From Chara braunii (Eukaryota > Streptophyta > Charophyceae > Charales > Characeae), in the NCBI GenBank assembly GCA_003427395.1, contig BFEA01000165.1:340946-369530 (forward strand): a stretch of 28,585 bases of DNA, in the 5' to 3' direction. The notes under the pieces are model-generated. The model searched no databases. It saw only the letters and a list, made by a program, of their open reading frames with translations, and was not told the origin of the DNA. The translations under genes were made by a program, and so were the position numbers. How positions within the stretch are numbered: the first letter of the stretch is position 1; each line of letters opens with the position of its first letter. This document shows positions 9,449 to 18,309 of this stretch, in pieces.

Positions 9449-9605
9449 AGGGAGTAAGGAGGAAGAGGGAGCCAGGGGGACATGAGAAACGAGAGGGGGG
9501 AGGGAGGAGAGGAGAGAGGAGGGAGGAGAGACGGAGAGGGAGACATGAGAAACGAGAGGGAGGAGGGAGGAGAGAGGAGGGAGGAGGGAGGAAGAGGGAG
9601 TTAGC
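9449..9605. repeat. GA-rich tandem repeat
   Basis: Purine-rich units of the form GGGAGACATGAGAAACGAGAGG are repeated with GGAGGA spacers. No coding function is inferred from the open frames through it. Confidence 0.85.
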
Positions 9606-9819
9606 GGGAGACGATAGGATTCTCCGTATTCACCGGCGGAGCAGGCTACTGCGGAGTAACAGTTGGGGGTTCCGTCAAGGATCAGAGGGTAGGTAATTGT
9701 TATTTGGAGCGGGGTAGCTGTCGGGGTGAAGTGAATCGGAACTGGGACGGAGGGGGGGGTAAGGGGGGGGGGTAGGGGGTCAGTCGCACGAAATGGAGGT
9801 TGATCAGTCAGTCGCACTT

Positions 9820-10280
9820 GCACTCGTCGCGGCTGCTGTCGTATGAATGCTGCGCAGGTGGCTGCACCTCACGTGCAGGTACACTCGCTATCCTGAAACA
9901 CTGCAAAACCATTGCTACATTGTGGACAGCGGACTCTGTATCCACTGAGTACTCATAGCGGCTGCTAGTCGTGCAAATGCTGCACAGGTGGCCACACCGT
10001 GTGACATATCGACCAGTCGCATTCGCACTCATAGCGGGCTGCTATGAGCGTGAATGATGCACCGGTGGCCGCACCTCGGGTGTGGTGCACTCACAATCCC
10101 GGAGCACTGGGAAAATCATCGCCACATTGTAGACAGCAGACGGTGTATGCACCGAGTGTGAGAGTGCGTGCGTGTGACATATTCGATTAGTCGAACATGC
10201 AATCATAGTAGCTGGCTCGATTAGTCGAACATGCAATCATAGTCGCCACATTGCGGACAGCGGACTCTGTATGCACGTGA
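9820..10280. repeat. Divergent tandem repeat of about 210 bases
   Basis: Two diverged units share, in order, an AATGCTGC/AATGATGC block, GGTGGC-GCACCTC, a CACTCGCTATCCTGA/CACTCACAATCCCGG block and CACATTGTGGACAGCGGACTCTGTAT. The last block recurs a third time at about 10247-10275. A 35-base unit (CGATTAGTCGAACATGCAATCATAGT core) is duplicated within it at 10184-10244. The array leads directly into GT repeats and hammerhead-family copy D. Confidence 0.75.
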
Positions 10281-10340
10281 GTGTGCGTGTTTGTGTGTTT
10301 GTGTTTGTGTGTGTGTGTGTGTGTTTGTGTGTGTGGGTGT
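10281..10340. repeat. (GT)n microsatellite
   Basis: Interrupted GT/GTTT tract at the 3' side (ribozyme sense) of hammerhead-family copy D. Confidence 0.9.
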
Positions 10341-10353
10341 TCATACACAGTCA

Positions 10354-10430
10354 TGTTCACCATACACAACTCCGCAAAGAAAGCACGACTGTGCCACACT
10401 GTGTCATCTGACTTTCACCAACTCATCACG
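10354..10430 (-). repeat. Hammerhead-family repeat, copy D (degenerate)
   Basis: On the minus strand it keeps GTGATGAG (10430-10423) where the core should be, a loop TGAAAGT and ACACAG where GAAACAG is expected. The shared GGCACAGTCGTGC hairpin and TTGTGTATGGTGAAC tail follow. Core and stem II have several substitutions, so it should be inactive. Confidence 0.65.
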
Positions 10431-10439
10431 CATGTGTGC

Positions 10440-10875
10440 AAGGGTTGTTCGAGGGACAGTGGGGGGCTGTCTGGGGTTGAAGACCTGGGGGGGGGAGGGA
10501 CAGAACTGCCCAGAAATAATGCATCATGCATCCCCAACCCTAGTAGCTTAGGGGGGGAAAAGAAAAAGGTACACAACCCCGCATGAAGCACACCGCAACC
10601 ATCCTTTTGCCTGCTCCCCTGCAGTTCTTTCTTCTCTTTCCTTAAAGTTTTTGGAGGTGTCTCCTCTAATTCTTCTGCTTTCAGCTCCCCTTGCCCTTTT
10701 TTAGTGTGCCTCTATACATTGGCACACATCTATCAATTAAAAGAGCACAATTCGTGAGACAATTGGGGGGGGGGGGAAAACAGGACATCACAAAGCACAT
10801 GCCAACAATTCATTTGCCTTATTCTGCACAGTTCGTTCTATTTTCTTTTTTCTTTTTTCTTTTTTCTTTTCTTTT
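10440..10875. other. No supported gene; homopolymer runs
   Basis: G runs near 10489 and 10766 and TTTTTC repeats at 10843-10878 are the only features seen. Confidence 0.45.
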
Positions 10876-10879
10876 TTTA

Positions 10880-10986
10880 AAATTTATTTGGATCGTTTCT
10901 CGAAGTATGCCTGTCATCCTTGTGCAGGGGCCATGCTAATTAACCTTCTCTGTATCATTTCAATTTTAACGGATATCCCGAAGGAC
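10880..10986 (-). pseudogene. U6 snRNA-like pseudogene
   Basis: The minus strand reads GTCCTTCGGGATATCC (5' hairpin), then GATACAGAGAAGG, ATTAGCATGGCCCCTG, CACAAGGATGAC, TCGAGAAACGATCCAAAT, matching spliceosomal U6 from its 5' end to its 3' end in order. Differences include a 4-base insertion (GTTA) between ACAGAGAAG and ATTAGC, a shortened 5' hairpin loop region and changes in the 3' third. Functional U6 is nearly invariant across the ACAGAGA and AGC elements, so this is most likely a retroposed or decayed copy. No upstream USE/TATA pair was found. Confidence 0.85.
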
Positions 10987-11067
10987 ACAGTTCGTTCTTT
11001 TTTCTCTCCTTATTTGTGCTTCGTTTCAAGGTTTCTCTCGTTTATAATTCCTCGACATGCCTCGTTT

Positions 11068-11118
11068 TACGTCCTCTTCTCCCTCTCGATCTATGGATCA
11101 CCAGGCAGTTCTGCACGG
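11068..11118 (+). repeat. Fragment of the copy-B type repeat
   Basis: It shares CTCGTTT, GTCCTCTTCTCCCTCTCG and TCACCAGGCAGTTCTGC with the 3' part of copy B (minus, 4025-3975) and with 11538-11605. The ribozyme portion is absent. Confidence 0.55.
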
Positions 11119-11119
11119 C

Positions 11120-11470
11120 TACAATGTCACTACATATACTACGACATCACTAGCTCCCGGCGACTGTTTTCTCCGGTCAGACAGAACGGCACCGGTCAGG
11201 GCTGTCTAAACATGGCCAGGCCAGGCTGTGTATGGAGTGCCATCAGCGTCTCTCTGGAGTGTTACGTTTTTACGTTTTCGCTGTGACAGACCTTTCTATA
11301 TTTCGTGAGTGTTCTCGAGGGTTATATGAAGTTCTCTTCTGCAATCAGCCTGTGGAGTTTTCTTCCTGGTGTGGGTGAGCAATCGTCTGCTTTTATTTTT
11401 GTCACAGGTACCTTGAGGGCAGAGGTTGGTGCCCATTTTAGGGCAGTGGTTGATGCTCAACTGCAACCGC
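11120..11470. other. No supported gene
   Basis: Short frames without recognisable domains. Repeat signals are confined to the flanking entries. Confidence 0.4.
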
Positions 11471-11640
11471 GGTTAAGGTGGATGATCACTTATGATATCA
11501 TCGGTTAGGGGACTTGAGGGTGGAGCTTCATCGAAGAAGTCTGTCACAACCACTCGTTTGCTGTCGTCTTCTCCTTCTTCCCACAGTTCACCGGGCAGTT
11601 CTCTGCAACGATATATATATATTATATACATATATACATA
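11471..11640 (+). repeat. Copy-B type repeat lacking the ribozyme core
   Basis: From GGTTAAGGTGGAT through GAGGGTGGAGCTTC to GTCTGTCACAAC, CGGGCAGTTCT and a (TA)n tract, it follows copy B (4143-3959, minus) throughout. The CUGAUGA core and most of stem II (about 20 bases) are missing between GCTTC and GAAGAAG. It is therefore a natural deletion derivative of the hammerhead-bearing repeat. Confidence 0.75.
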
Positions 11641-11714
11641 ACCGTAAGCAGAATGGGAGAAAAGGACAAGACATTGGGTGTTCTGCCGACCTGTTTTGTT
11701 TGGGGGGTACATTT

Positions 11715-11716
<2 letters not shown>

Positions 11717-11770
<54 letters not shown>

Positions 11771-11778
11771 CAAAAAAN

Positions 11779-11816
<38 letters not shown>
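11717..11816. repeat. (TC)n (AC)n (A)n compound microsatellite
   Basis: TC units, then AC units, then CAACAA and a poly(A) of about 45 containing an N at 11777. Length is unreliable. Confidence 0.9.
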
Positions 11817-11818
<2 letters not shown>

Positions 11819-11819
11819 A

Positions 11820-12560
11820 GAGAACGCCAAGAACAGTCGGGCTTTAATGCACTGCAGTGGTGTAAGAAGTAACGCCCTCAAACATACACATCTGCTTCCA
11901 TCCTCGCCCGTAAACCGTGATGATTCACCCATATGCCTCTAGATCCAGTTTCCATCCTCGATACGTTGAAACTTGAAAGCCATTGTTCAAGACACAAGGC
12001 TGGCTTCTCATTTGTGCAGTTCCTTCAAGCACAGCAGAGCACAGCACAGCATTCTAATGCCTTGTGGGCAACCGCAGTTGGGAGGAAACAGAGCCCATGG
12101 ACATTGGGTCATCGCTCCGCTATTCTCGACTCCACCCTTCGCTCAACTCTCCAAAGGGACTCTCAAAAACCCCTTTCGAGAGCTGTCACAACTTCCTCAG
12201 CCTGGGGTCTCTAGAATTTCCAGAGAGTTTGCAGGCTGGACGACTGTCAAACTACTGCCAAAAACTTCTAGAGTCGACAGCTGTGGAGCCAGACCCCTTG
12301 AGTCTCGTCTAGCTAACTGTAGAGCGCACTCTGTCGAACTGGGCCCAACGTCCCATGAAAGTTGAGATACGGGGCCATTACCCGGCTTTGGGCGCAAATT
12401 TTTCAGCAAGGGATAAAACATGCACAATTAACTGGCTGACCAAAGAGCACTCCGTCGCGTAGCTGAACTTGCATGCGGGACTTTCACAATCTTCCACAAG
12501 GAAAGATGCATGCGCAAATAGTACACAACGTAACTGGTAGTTAGATGACGGTTAAATTAT
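11820..12560. other. No supported gene
   Basis: Overlapping frames of 76-130 codons on both strands show no domain. No RNA gene or clear repeat is seen. Confidence 0.4.
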
Positions 12561-12564
12561 TTCA

Positions 12565-12672
12565 CTACCGTCTTCACCCGAATAGAGCGCCTGGTCATTA
12601 TAGCCGTATTTGGGGCAACTTTCAGTCTAGATGCAGCCATAATAACCAGGCGTTCTATTCGAGTGAAGACTG
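12565..12672. mobile_element. Foldback MITE family M, copy M1
   Basis: CTACCGTCTTCACCCGAATAG at the left faces CTATTCGAGTGAAGAC at the right. The inverted arms continue inward (CGCCTGGTCATTATAGC / ATAATAACCAGGCG) around a short centre, so nearly the whole 108 bases can fold into one hairpin. It is non-coding. Five further copies are at 12995, 15767, 25538, 25676 and 26200. No target-site duplication is clear. Confidence 0.85.
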
Positions 12673-12802
12673 GGCGAAAGGGGATCGCGTATGTACTGAT
12701 GGTTCCGACGAAGATTCTGTGACCCTCTTTGACATCATGGCAGTGACCCTCTTCGACATCACGGCAGATTTTGTACAGTGCCCTCATCCCAGATGCTGAC
12801 TA

Positions 12803-12873
12803 CAAGAATAAGAAGAAGAAGAAGAAAAAGAAGAAGAAGAAGAAGAGGTGGAGGAGGAAGAAGAAGAAGCTGA
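12803..12873. repeat. (AAG)n repeat
   Basis: AAG/GAA units interrupted by a GGTGGAGGAG stretch. Confidence 0.9.
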
Positions 12874-12994
12874 CTGTGAGCTGACTTGTGACAAACAATC
12901 GCAGTAATTAAGAACCTTTTTTTTAATGGGAACAAGGCTCCAATCTAATTCGTGGGGAGCAACACGAACCACGAGAGAGAACAATGCATATTTC

Positions 12995-13083
12995 CTGCCA
13001 TCTTCAGCCGAATACAACACCCGGTCATTATCGCTGTACGTAGGCTATCATGACCAGGCGTTCTATTCGAGTGCAGACGGTGG
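12995..13083. mobile_element. Foldback MITE family M, copy M2
   Basis: CATCTTCAGCCGAATA at the left and TATTCGAGTGCAGACGGTGG at the right, with CCCGGTCATTAT and ATCATGACCAGGCG as inner arms. The centre is shorter than in M1. Confidence 0.75.
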
Positions 13084-13388
13084 TAACACAATAACAGCAG
13101 ACACAGAGCATGAACTGCATGCATGGTGTATCTCCAACACTCTCCGCTGTATATAGCCACAATGGTAGACCAAATGCACTCTTTCAACACATCTGCAACA
13201 TGCACAAGGGTATTCACAGAACCCTGCGCATTAACAAACACAGACAGACAGAGGGGCATCGCTTACAAATGAAGGAGTTCATGAAGAAGTCGTGCTTAAC
13301 TGGATAGTCAGATGAAAACACTCGTGCTAGGCTGCTAGCCGCCACCCACCTGTCCTGCAACACATCTAACACTGCAAGTTTCAAGGTC

Positions 13389-13645
13389 CTAGTCAAGACT
13401 CTTCAGGATCGTATCGGCATCCGACACCTTAAAGTTCGACGGGACTTCCTCAACATTTAGCACGTTGATTTTGCCGTCGTCGACTAGCATGGAGTATCTC
13501 TTCGATCTATGGCCAAGCAATCCAGATGAGAGATCCATATCCAGCCCAAGCATTTTGTTGAATCGACCATCAAAATCACCATAAAACTCAATCTTGTCTT
13601 CGGCATTAAGGGACTTCGCCCAACCCTTCATACAGTACGGATCAT

Positions 13646-13647
<2 letters not shown>
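13389..13647 (-). CDS. Type II peroxiredoxin, exon 2 (C-terminal half)
   Basis: This exon encodes residues 92 (last base) to 177 and the TAG stop at 13391-13389. It begins NDPYCMKGWAKSL, the segment that follows the catalytic half in PRXII/PRDX5 proteins. It includes HRSKRYSMLVDDGKI, in which Arg142 matches the conserved active-site arginine of the family. The splice phase fits exactly: exon 1 ends with GT and exon 2 supplies T to give Val92. Joined to 23324-23050 the product is 177 residues, a normal length for the family. Function by family: thiol-dependent reduction of hydrogen and alkyl peroxides using glutaredoxin or thioredoxin. Downstream there is no obvious polyadenylation signal. Confidence 0.9.
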
Positions 13648-13685
<38 letters not shown>

Positions 13686-13690
13686 ACCAA
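13648..13690 (-). promoter_or_regulatory. 3' splice site formed by a (TG)n tract
   Basis: On the minus strand the intron ends in about 13 TG units followed directly by CAG at 13650-13648. There is no ordinary polypyrimidine tract, so splicing of the 9.4-kb intron would rely on an alternating TG run. Confidence 0.75.
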
Positions 13691-13872
13691 ACATGGCATT
13701 GGATGAGTTGAAGGCTGACAGACCAATGGGTGACACTGTCGGTGTTTTCAACGTCAGGTAATGAAGAAAATTCAATTACAAATTTCACAAGTGCATTGAG
13801 CTCTGAAATGTCAACATTGACTCAGAAAACAACGAAGGCATTGGTCACTCGTGCCCGAGGTATTGAGAACTC

Positions 13873-14359
13873 TAGTGAGACGGCTTTTACCTTTGCAGTA
13901 ACAGATGCAGATCCCAGGGCTCGATCCCTAGACCTTACCTCAGCCGTGTACAGTATTAAGTCGACCGTGTGTGTTTTGAACCCGTGACCTGTGTTTTGGT
14001 AGCTGACTGTAGTTTGTCGTAGGTCTGTGTGGCTGTCGGGTCTTGAACCGTAGGTCTGTCGAGTAGGGGTTATAGCTGTGTAGAGGTCATAGCTGTTGCA
14101 ACTCTGAAAGGTCAAGGTCGTGGCTGCTACAGTCTGGAAAGGTCAAGGTCGTAGCTGCTTCAGCCTTGAAATGCCAGACCTATGGTTCAAGACCCGACAC
14201 CTACACAGACCAATGAGAGACAACAGTCAGCTACCAAAACACAGGTCACGGGTTCAAAACACACAGGGTCGACTGAATACTGTACACGGGTGAGGTAAGG
14301 TCTAGAGATCAAGCCCTGGGATCTGCATCTGTTACTGCAAAGGTGAAAACCGTTTCACT
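13873..14359. repeat. Long inverted repeat with 185-base arms
   Basis: The left arm 13873-14057 and right arm 14175-14359 are equal in length and near-complementary throughout (for example TTTGAACCCGTGACCTG at 13976 against CAGGTCACGGGTTCAAA). The 117-base centre contains a direct repeat GAAAGGTCAAGGTCGT. The transcript would form a hairpin of about 185 pairs, 226 bases upstream of the exon 2 acceptor. No transposase or target duplication is visible. Confidence 0.9.
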
Positions 14360-14485
14360 CCCGCCGGCCTAAATTCGAGGTCCTCCGAGAATACTTCAGT
14401 CCAAGGCAGGACCTTCACCTTTCTTATCTCTCTCATAGGCTCGAACTACATTGGGAGCCGTCTCTTGAAAAAGTCTTCCCCTCCT

Positions 14486-14594
<109 letters not shown>

Positions 14595-14740
14595 TGAATC
14601 AGTACACACACAGGGGTCCATATCATTGCAGTGATTGCACTCTCCATCTTTTGTGTCACGTCGCTCCCCTCCTTTTTCCTTGTTCCCTAACTTCCTCCCA
14701 CGGCTAAAAAAAACCGTTAAGACTGGAATGCCTTCTTCTG

Positions 14741-14955
14741 GTGCTTCTGCACAGTGCTCAAGTACTCGCCCGGATATTATTTTTTTATCAAATCCAGCCG
14801 ACATAGCAACATTCAACCTCGTGGCGTTTATTATGAATTGGCCCAGGAGTGCTTCTGCACAGTGCTCAAGTACTCGCCCGGATATTATTTTTTCTCAAAT
14901 CCAGCCGACATAGCAACATTCAACCTCGTGGCGTTTATTATGAATTGGCCCAGGA
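14741..14955. repeat. 108-base tandem duplication
   Basis: The units at 14741-14848 and 14849-14955 differ only in a T-run. Near identity implies a recent duplication or an assembly error. Confidence 0.95.
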
Positions 14956-14959
14956 TCCA

Positions 14960-15360
14960 CAAACTACTCTCTCTGCAACTGTCAGCAAACGTGAAGAGTT
15001 TTCAGACATCATCGCACATGCACATGACTGTGTTTAATCCCAACAGTGAATGCACATGACAGTGTTTAAGCCCACCAATGTGTTTTGAATGGTGAGCACT
15101 GGTGAGACGGAATTGACGTCCGCAAGGCGTTACACCACCAGTACCTCAGGGGGTCGTAGGCCCCTTCTGATGCGAACGAATACAGCCCTGCACAACACAG
15201 CTATTCATCGACCGTGTTAGCCGCCTCAAAACGCGGTAGGTACTGGCATACGCAGTCAGGGCGTCGAGAAGCAACGTTGTAGAAGAATCCAAGCTTCGTG
15301 AGCACAATTTGCCTATGTGGCGGAGGTACTCAATTGCAGGTCACAGTATTGTCCACGCAT
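14960..15360. other. No supported gene
   Basis: A short repeat of GAATGCACATGAC/GCACATGACTGTGTTTAA lies near 15016-15069. Nothing else is recognised. Confidence 0.4.
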
Positions 15361-15366
15361 GCGTAC

Positions 15367-15591
15367 TTATTCAGCGTACACCACCGTTTGAGGTGGTCCG
15401 GCAATCATAACGAGAAGGTGCCCTAACTTGCTCGTCTGTGCATTGCTGACCCAATAAATCTCCTCTTGCGGACTCGGAGTCATTTCAACAAGGTGTTTCA
15501 AATGGCATTCAACCTCTCGAGTGGAGAGGCGCTTTGCTCGTGTTGTCCAACTCCTTGGAAAGGATTTAACTGAGGACAAGCAAGTGCCCAA
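15367..15591 (-). pseudogene. Possible ubiquitin-conjugating (E2) domain fragment
   Basis: The minus frame encodes RAKRLSTREVECHL, then PSPQEEIYWVSNA, then KLGHLLVMIAGPPQTVVYAE and a stop. A basic helix, then a loop, then a hydrophobic strand ending in I-x-GPP-x-T-x-Y resembles the N-terminal half of E2 folds (BIRC6/UBE2O-like). The catalytic cysteine region is absent, no start codon or splice site is convincing, and an extra Val sits in the GPPxTxY motif. It lies inside the peroxiredoxin intron on the same strand. Chance similarity is possible. Confidence 0.25.
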
Positions 15592-15766
15592 TTAATCACA
15601 GGAGGATACAGATTGCGCTGCTCACACTCCCTCATGCATACACGTACCAACATCCCCCCTTGCATGGGGCGCAACATCCCCTTGCAGCACTAAGTGATCC
15701 CTGCAGATGCCTGGTGGAAAGAATGGCATCGGCCTTAAGAAACTAGTATGTACTGGGACACCCGGA

Positions 15767-15855
15767 CTACCACCGTCCCCCCCAAATAGAACGTACGGTC
15801 ATTATAGCTCTATTTGGACTATACATCCGTCTTAAATACAGCTATAATGAAGGTA
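15767..15855. mobile_element. Foldback MITE family M, copy M3 (degenerate)
   Basis: CTACCACCGTC ... AAATAGAACGTACGGTCATTATAGC at the left and GCTATAATGAAGGTAG at the right. The outer termini are eroded. Confidence 0.55.
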
Positions 15856-15869
15856 GTTGCCCAGCAGTG

Positions 15870-16075
15870 TGCTCACCAGTGACCTATACTGGGACACAGG
15901 GCCTGGGTACCAAGCACTGTCTGTTTTCACAGACCAGGTCACTTGATTAGGGGGGTGGGTGCCATAAGGAACATACCGCATGACAGGTGAGACCTGGCTG
16001 GCCAAGGCCTGTTACAGATCTAGTACTTGCAACTAGCATTTCGCAATGTCGGCATCAAGCACATATTTATTTGGC
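15870..16075. other. No supported gene
   Basis: Unique-looking sequence without a domain-bearing frame. Confidence 0.4.
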
Positions 16076-16076
16076 T

Positions 16077-16360
16077 CTAATGGCTCTAATGGCTCTCGCC
16101 AGAGATTTCAATGGCATCTTGACAACTACGTCCGGGCCTAAATCCACAAGAGCGAGGTTCAAAACCGCTGCCATCGACTCTTGTCTGGGCATAACTTACT
16201 TTCCCTCTTTAACCTTTCTCTCCTTATTTGGCTTGATGCGAGCGAACTTTCCATCGACGAAAGTTCAGTGGCTCTAATGGCTCTAGCAAGAGATTCCAAT
16301 GGGATCTTGACAACTGCGTGAGGGCCTACATCCACAAGAGTGAGGTTCAAAACGGGCTTC
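16077..16360 (-). repeat. Duplicated exon-like segment
   Basis: Two ~90-base copies (about 16077-16165 and 16270-16357) each encode, on the minus strand, VLNLxLVDxGPxxVVKxPLxSLARAIRA. The differences at the x positions are mostly conservative (T/A, V/L, I/M, A/V). This pattern suggests descent from coding sequence, but no complete gene or known domain is recognised. Confidence 0.4.
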
Positions 16361-16389
16361 CCTTCCCATTCGGGTTCTAGAACCATTTT

Positions 16390-16900
16390 AGCTAATAATG
16401 CCTGTTTAGCTCGATTCGCAAGAAAAAGGAAGTGGTTCTGTCCCGTCCAAGTTGTGCAATTATTTAGTTTCGACTGCTCCTAGGCAGCCACGATTGAGAC
16501 GGTAATTACTATGGTTAGGTGTGGATAGGCCGACAGATTGCGGGTCCCTTTTTACACGTTCAAGAGTTTTCAGTGGATGAAGGGTTTGGGGGTCTGGTAA
16601 CCATAAGTCGACGCGACGACGACACTGCTTTAGGTAAGGAATCTAAAGATAAACTAGGCAATGAGTCAATGACAGAATAGTCACGAGAGCCTAAGTAGTC
16701 GGTGATTAGGTGGAAGGGCAAGTGATGTGCTCCCGAGCTGGACAGAGATTCCGTCTGCCAGTTGTTAAAGGAGTCATCAGACGCAGTCCACAACTGCAAA
16801 CGAGCCTATAGTGCTCCACAGATTGCCTTCGCCCATTTCAGCTGACAAGGGCTATAGACAGACCGGCGGGGCAACAGCAGGGGCATATCTAAAGCCGCAG
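16390..16900. other. No supported gene
   Basis: A minus-strand frame (16799-16560) lacks any domain. No RNA gene is seen. Confidence 0.4.
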
Positions 16901-16904
16901 AAGC

Positions 16905-17250
16905 AGCAGCAGTGGCGTCCCAGGAGCAGCAATGCAGCAGGAGCAGTGGCAAAACCAGTCAGGATCAAGCAGTGCAGAAGCTGTGGCAACGGCAGCAGAA
17001 GCTGCAGCAGCAAATGCGTTTGAAGCCCTCAGCAAGCTCCTGGTGGAGCCACTGCCGTCTACAGCTATAGTAGGAGCAGCGGACGCAGCAGCAGTGGCGT
17101 CCCAGAAGCAGGAATGCAGCAGCAGTGGCAGAAACAGTCAGGACTAAGCAGTGCAGAAGCCACGGCAGCGACAGCAGAAGCTGCAGCAGAGGCATCAACA
17201 GCATTTGTAGCGGCAACAACAACTGCCGCAGGAGCCGGATGGGGCAGACA
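16905..17250. repeat. CAG/GCA-rich tandem duplication
   Basis: Two units of about 185 bases share GTGGCGTCCCAG-AGCAG-AATGCAGCAG, then CAGTCAGGA-AAGCAGTGCAGAAGC and GCAGAAGCTGCAGCAG. Translation is Ala/Ser/Gln-rich, but the two units fall in different frames, which argues against a functional coding repeat. Confidence 0.7.
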
Positions 17251-17483
17251 TGTGAGTGTAGGGCTGCGAGTCCGACAGAATCTGGGTGTGCACGTGTGTG
17301 TGTGTGAGAGACAGAGAGAGAGGTCAATGCCCAGTGCCTAGACCCCAAAATTTCACGAATGGCTACAAGGGGGGAGAGAGAGGCATCAGCAGCACTTGTA
17401 GCGGCAACAACTGCCGCAGGAGCCAGATGGGGCAAGTCCGACAGAATCTGGGTGTGCTCGTGTGTGTGTGTGTGTGTGTGTGA

Positions 17484-17514
<31 letters not shown>

Positions 17515-17564
17515 GTCAATGCCCAGTGCCTAGACCCCAAAATTTCACGAATGGCTACAAGGAG

Positions 17565-17613
<49 letters not shown>

Positions 17614-17655
17614 AATGCCCAGTATCTAGACCCCAAAACTTCACGAATGGTACAA
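17205..17655. repeat. Tandem repeat of about 190 bases with GT/GA tracts
   Basis: The units share GTAGCGGCAACAACTGCCGC, GTCCGACAGAATCTGGGTGTG, a GT then GA microsatellite, and CAATGCCCAGT-CTAGACCCC, AAAA-TTCACGAATGG. The last part occurs three times (about 17325, 17516 and 17612). Confidence 0.8.
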
Positions 17656-17659
17656 GACA

Positions 17660-17970
17660 TCAGAAAGATACATCAAAGGTGTACCATCAGAGAGAGAGAG
17701 ACCAGCAAAGACAAACAGAGGGGGTAGTCCATTCCACAACCAGCCTTTGGCTGATGACAACGAAGCAAGAGCAGTGGCGCTGCCATCTGACGTGGCAGTT
17801 ACAAAGGAGACCCCCATGCCGCATGCTCGAAAATCTTCCTTCATTTAAATTAGTAGTACTTCTGTGAAAAGCTTCCATTGAGACTAAGTGACCTGTAAAC
17901 GGAGTGACAGCCTGGAACCAAACAATGACCGCGACGAAAGGACTCAGGATTCGAACTTCTTTTTCTTCTT
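17660..17970. other. No supported gene
   Basis: No recognisable frame, RNA gene or repeat beyond a short GA tract at 17688-17700. Confidence 0.4.
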
Positions 17971-17976
17971 CTTCTT

Positions 17977-18129
17977 TTTTCCGACCATTTCGCGATTTAC
18001 GCAGGTCATCATCCTTGTCCACAGCGCCCATGCTAATCTTCTTACTCTGTATCGTTACAATCTTAACAGATCGTTACAATCTTTTTTTTTTTTGGGATCG
18101 TTACAATCTTAACAGATTCCCACGGGGAC
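17977..18129 (-). pseudogene. U6 snRNA-like pseudogene with internal duplication
   Basis: The minus strand begins GTCCCCGTGGGAATC and later carries ACGATACAGAG, AAGATTAGCATGG, ACAAGGATGATGACCTGCG, AAATCGCGAAATGGTCGG, the order of U6. Between the 5' hairpin and ACGATACAGAG, the block GTTAAGATTGTAACGATC is present twice, separated by an A-run. A 3-base insertion disrupts ACAGAGA. It is clearly non-functional as U6. Both U6-like copies lie on the minus strand, 7 kb apart. Confidence 0.85.
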
Positions 18130-18309
18130 AACTCCCACTCGAAAACTGCAAGGGAAGAAAATTGTGAAAGAGCTTTGTAGGGTACCAGCCGGGTCACCTT
18201 GTTTGCCCGCAAGGACCAAAGGTGGTCCCAGCAATAAAAAAAAATAAAAAATAAAAAATAAAATAAAATAAACTGAAAAAGAATTATGTTATGCAGAACA
18301 ACAAACTGA
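18130..18309. other. AT-rich spacer
   Basis: Contains an AAAATA/AATAAAATA-type run at 18236-18272. No gene. Confidence 0.5.

Noticed and set aside
16965-17660. 231-codon minus-strand frame
   Set aside because: It translates GA, GT and GCA tandem repeats (Leu/Ser and Leu-rich) and overlaps repeat units in shifting phase.
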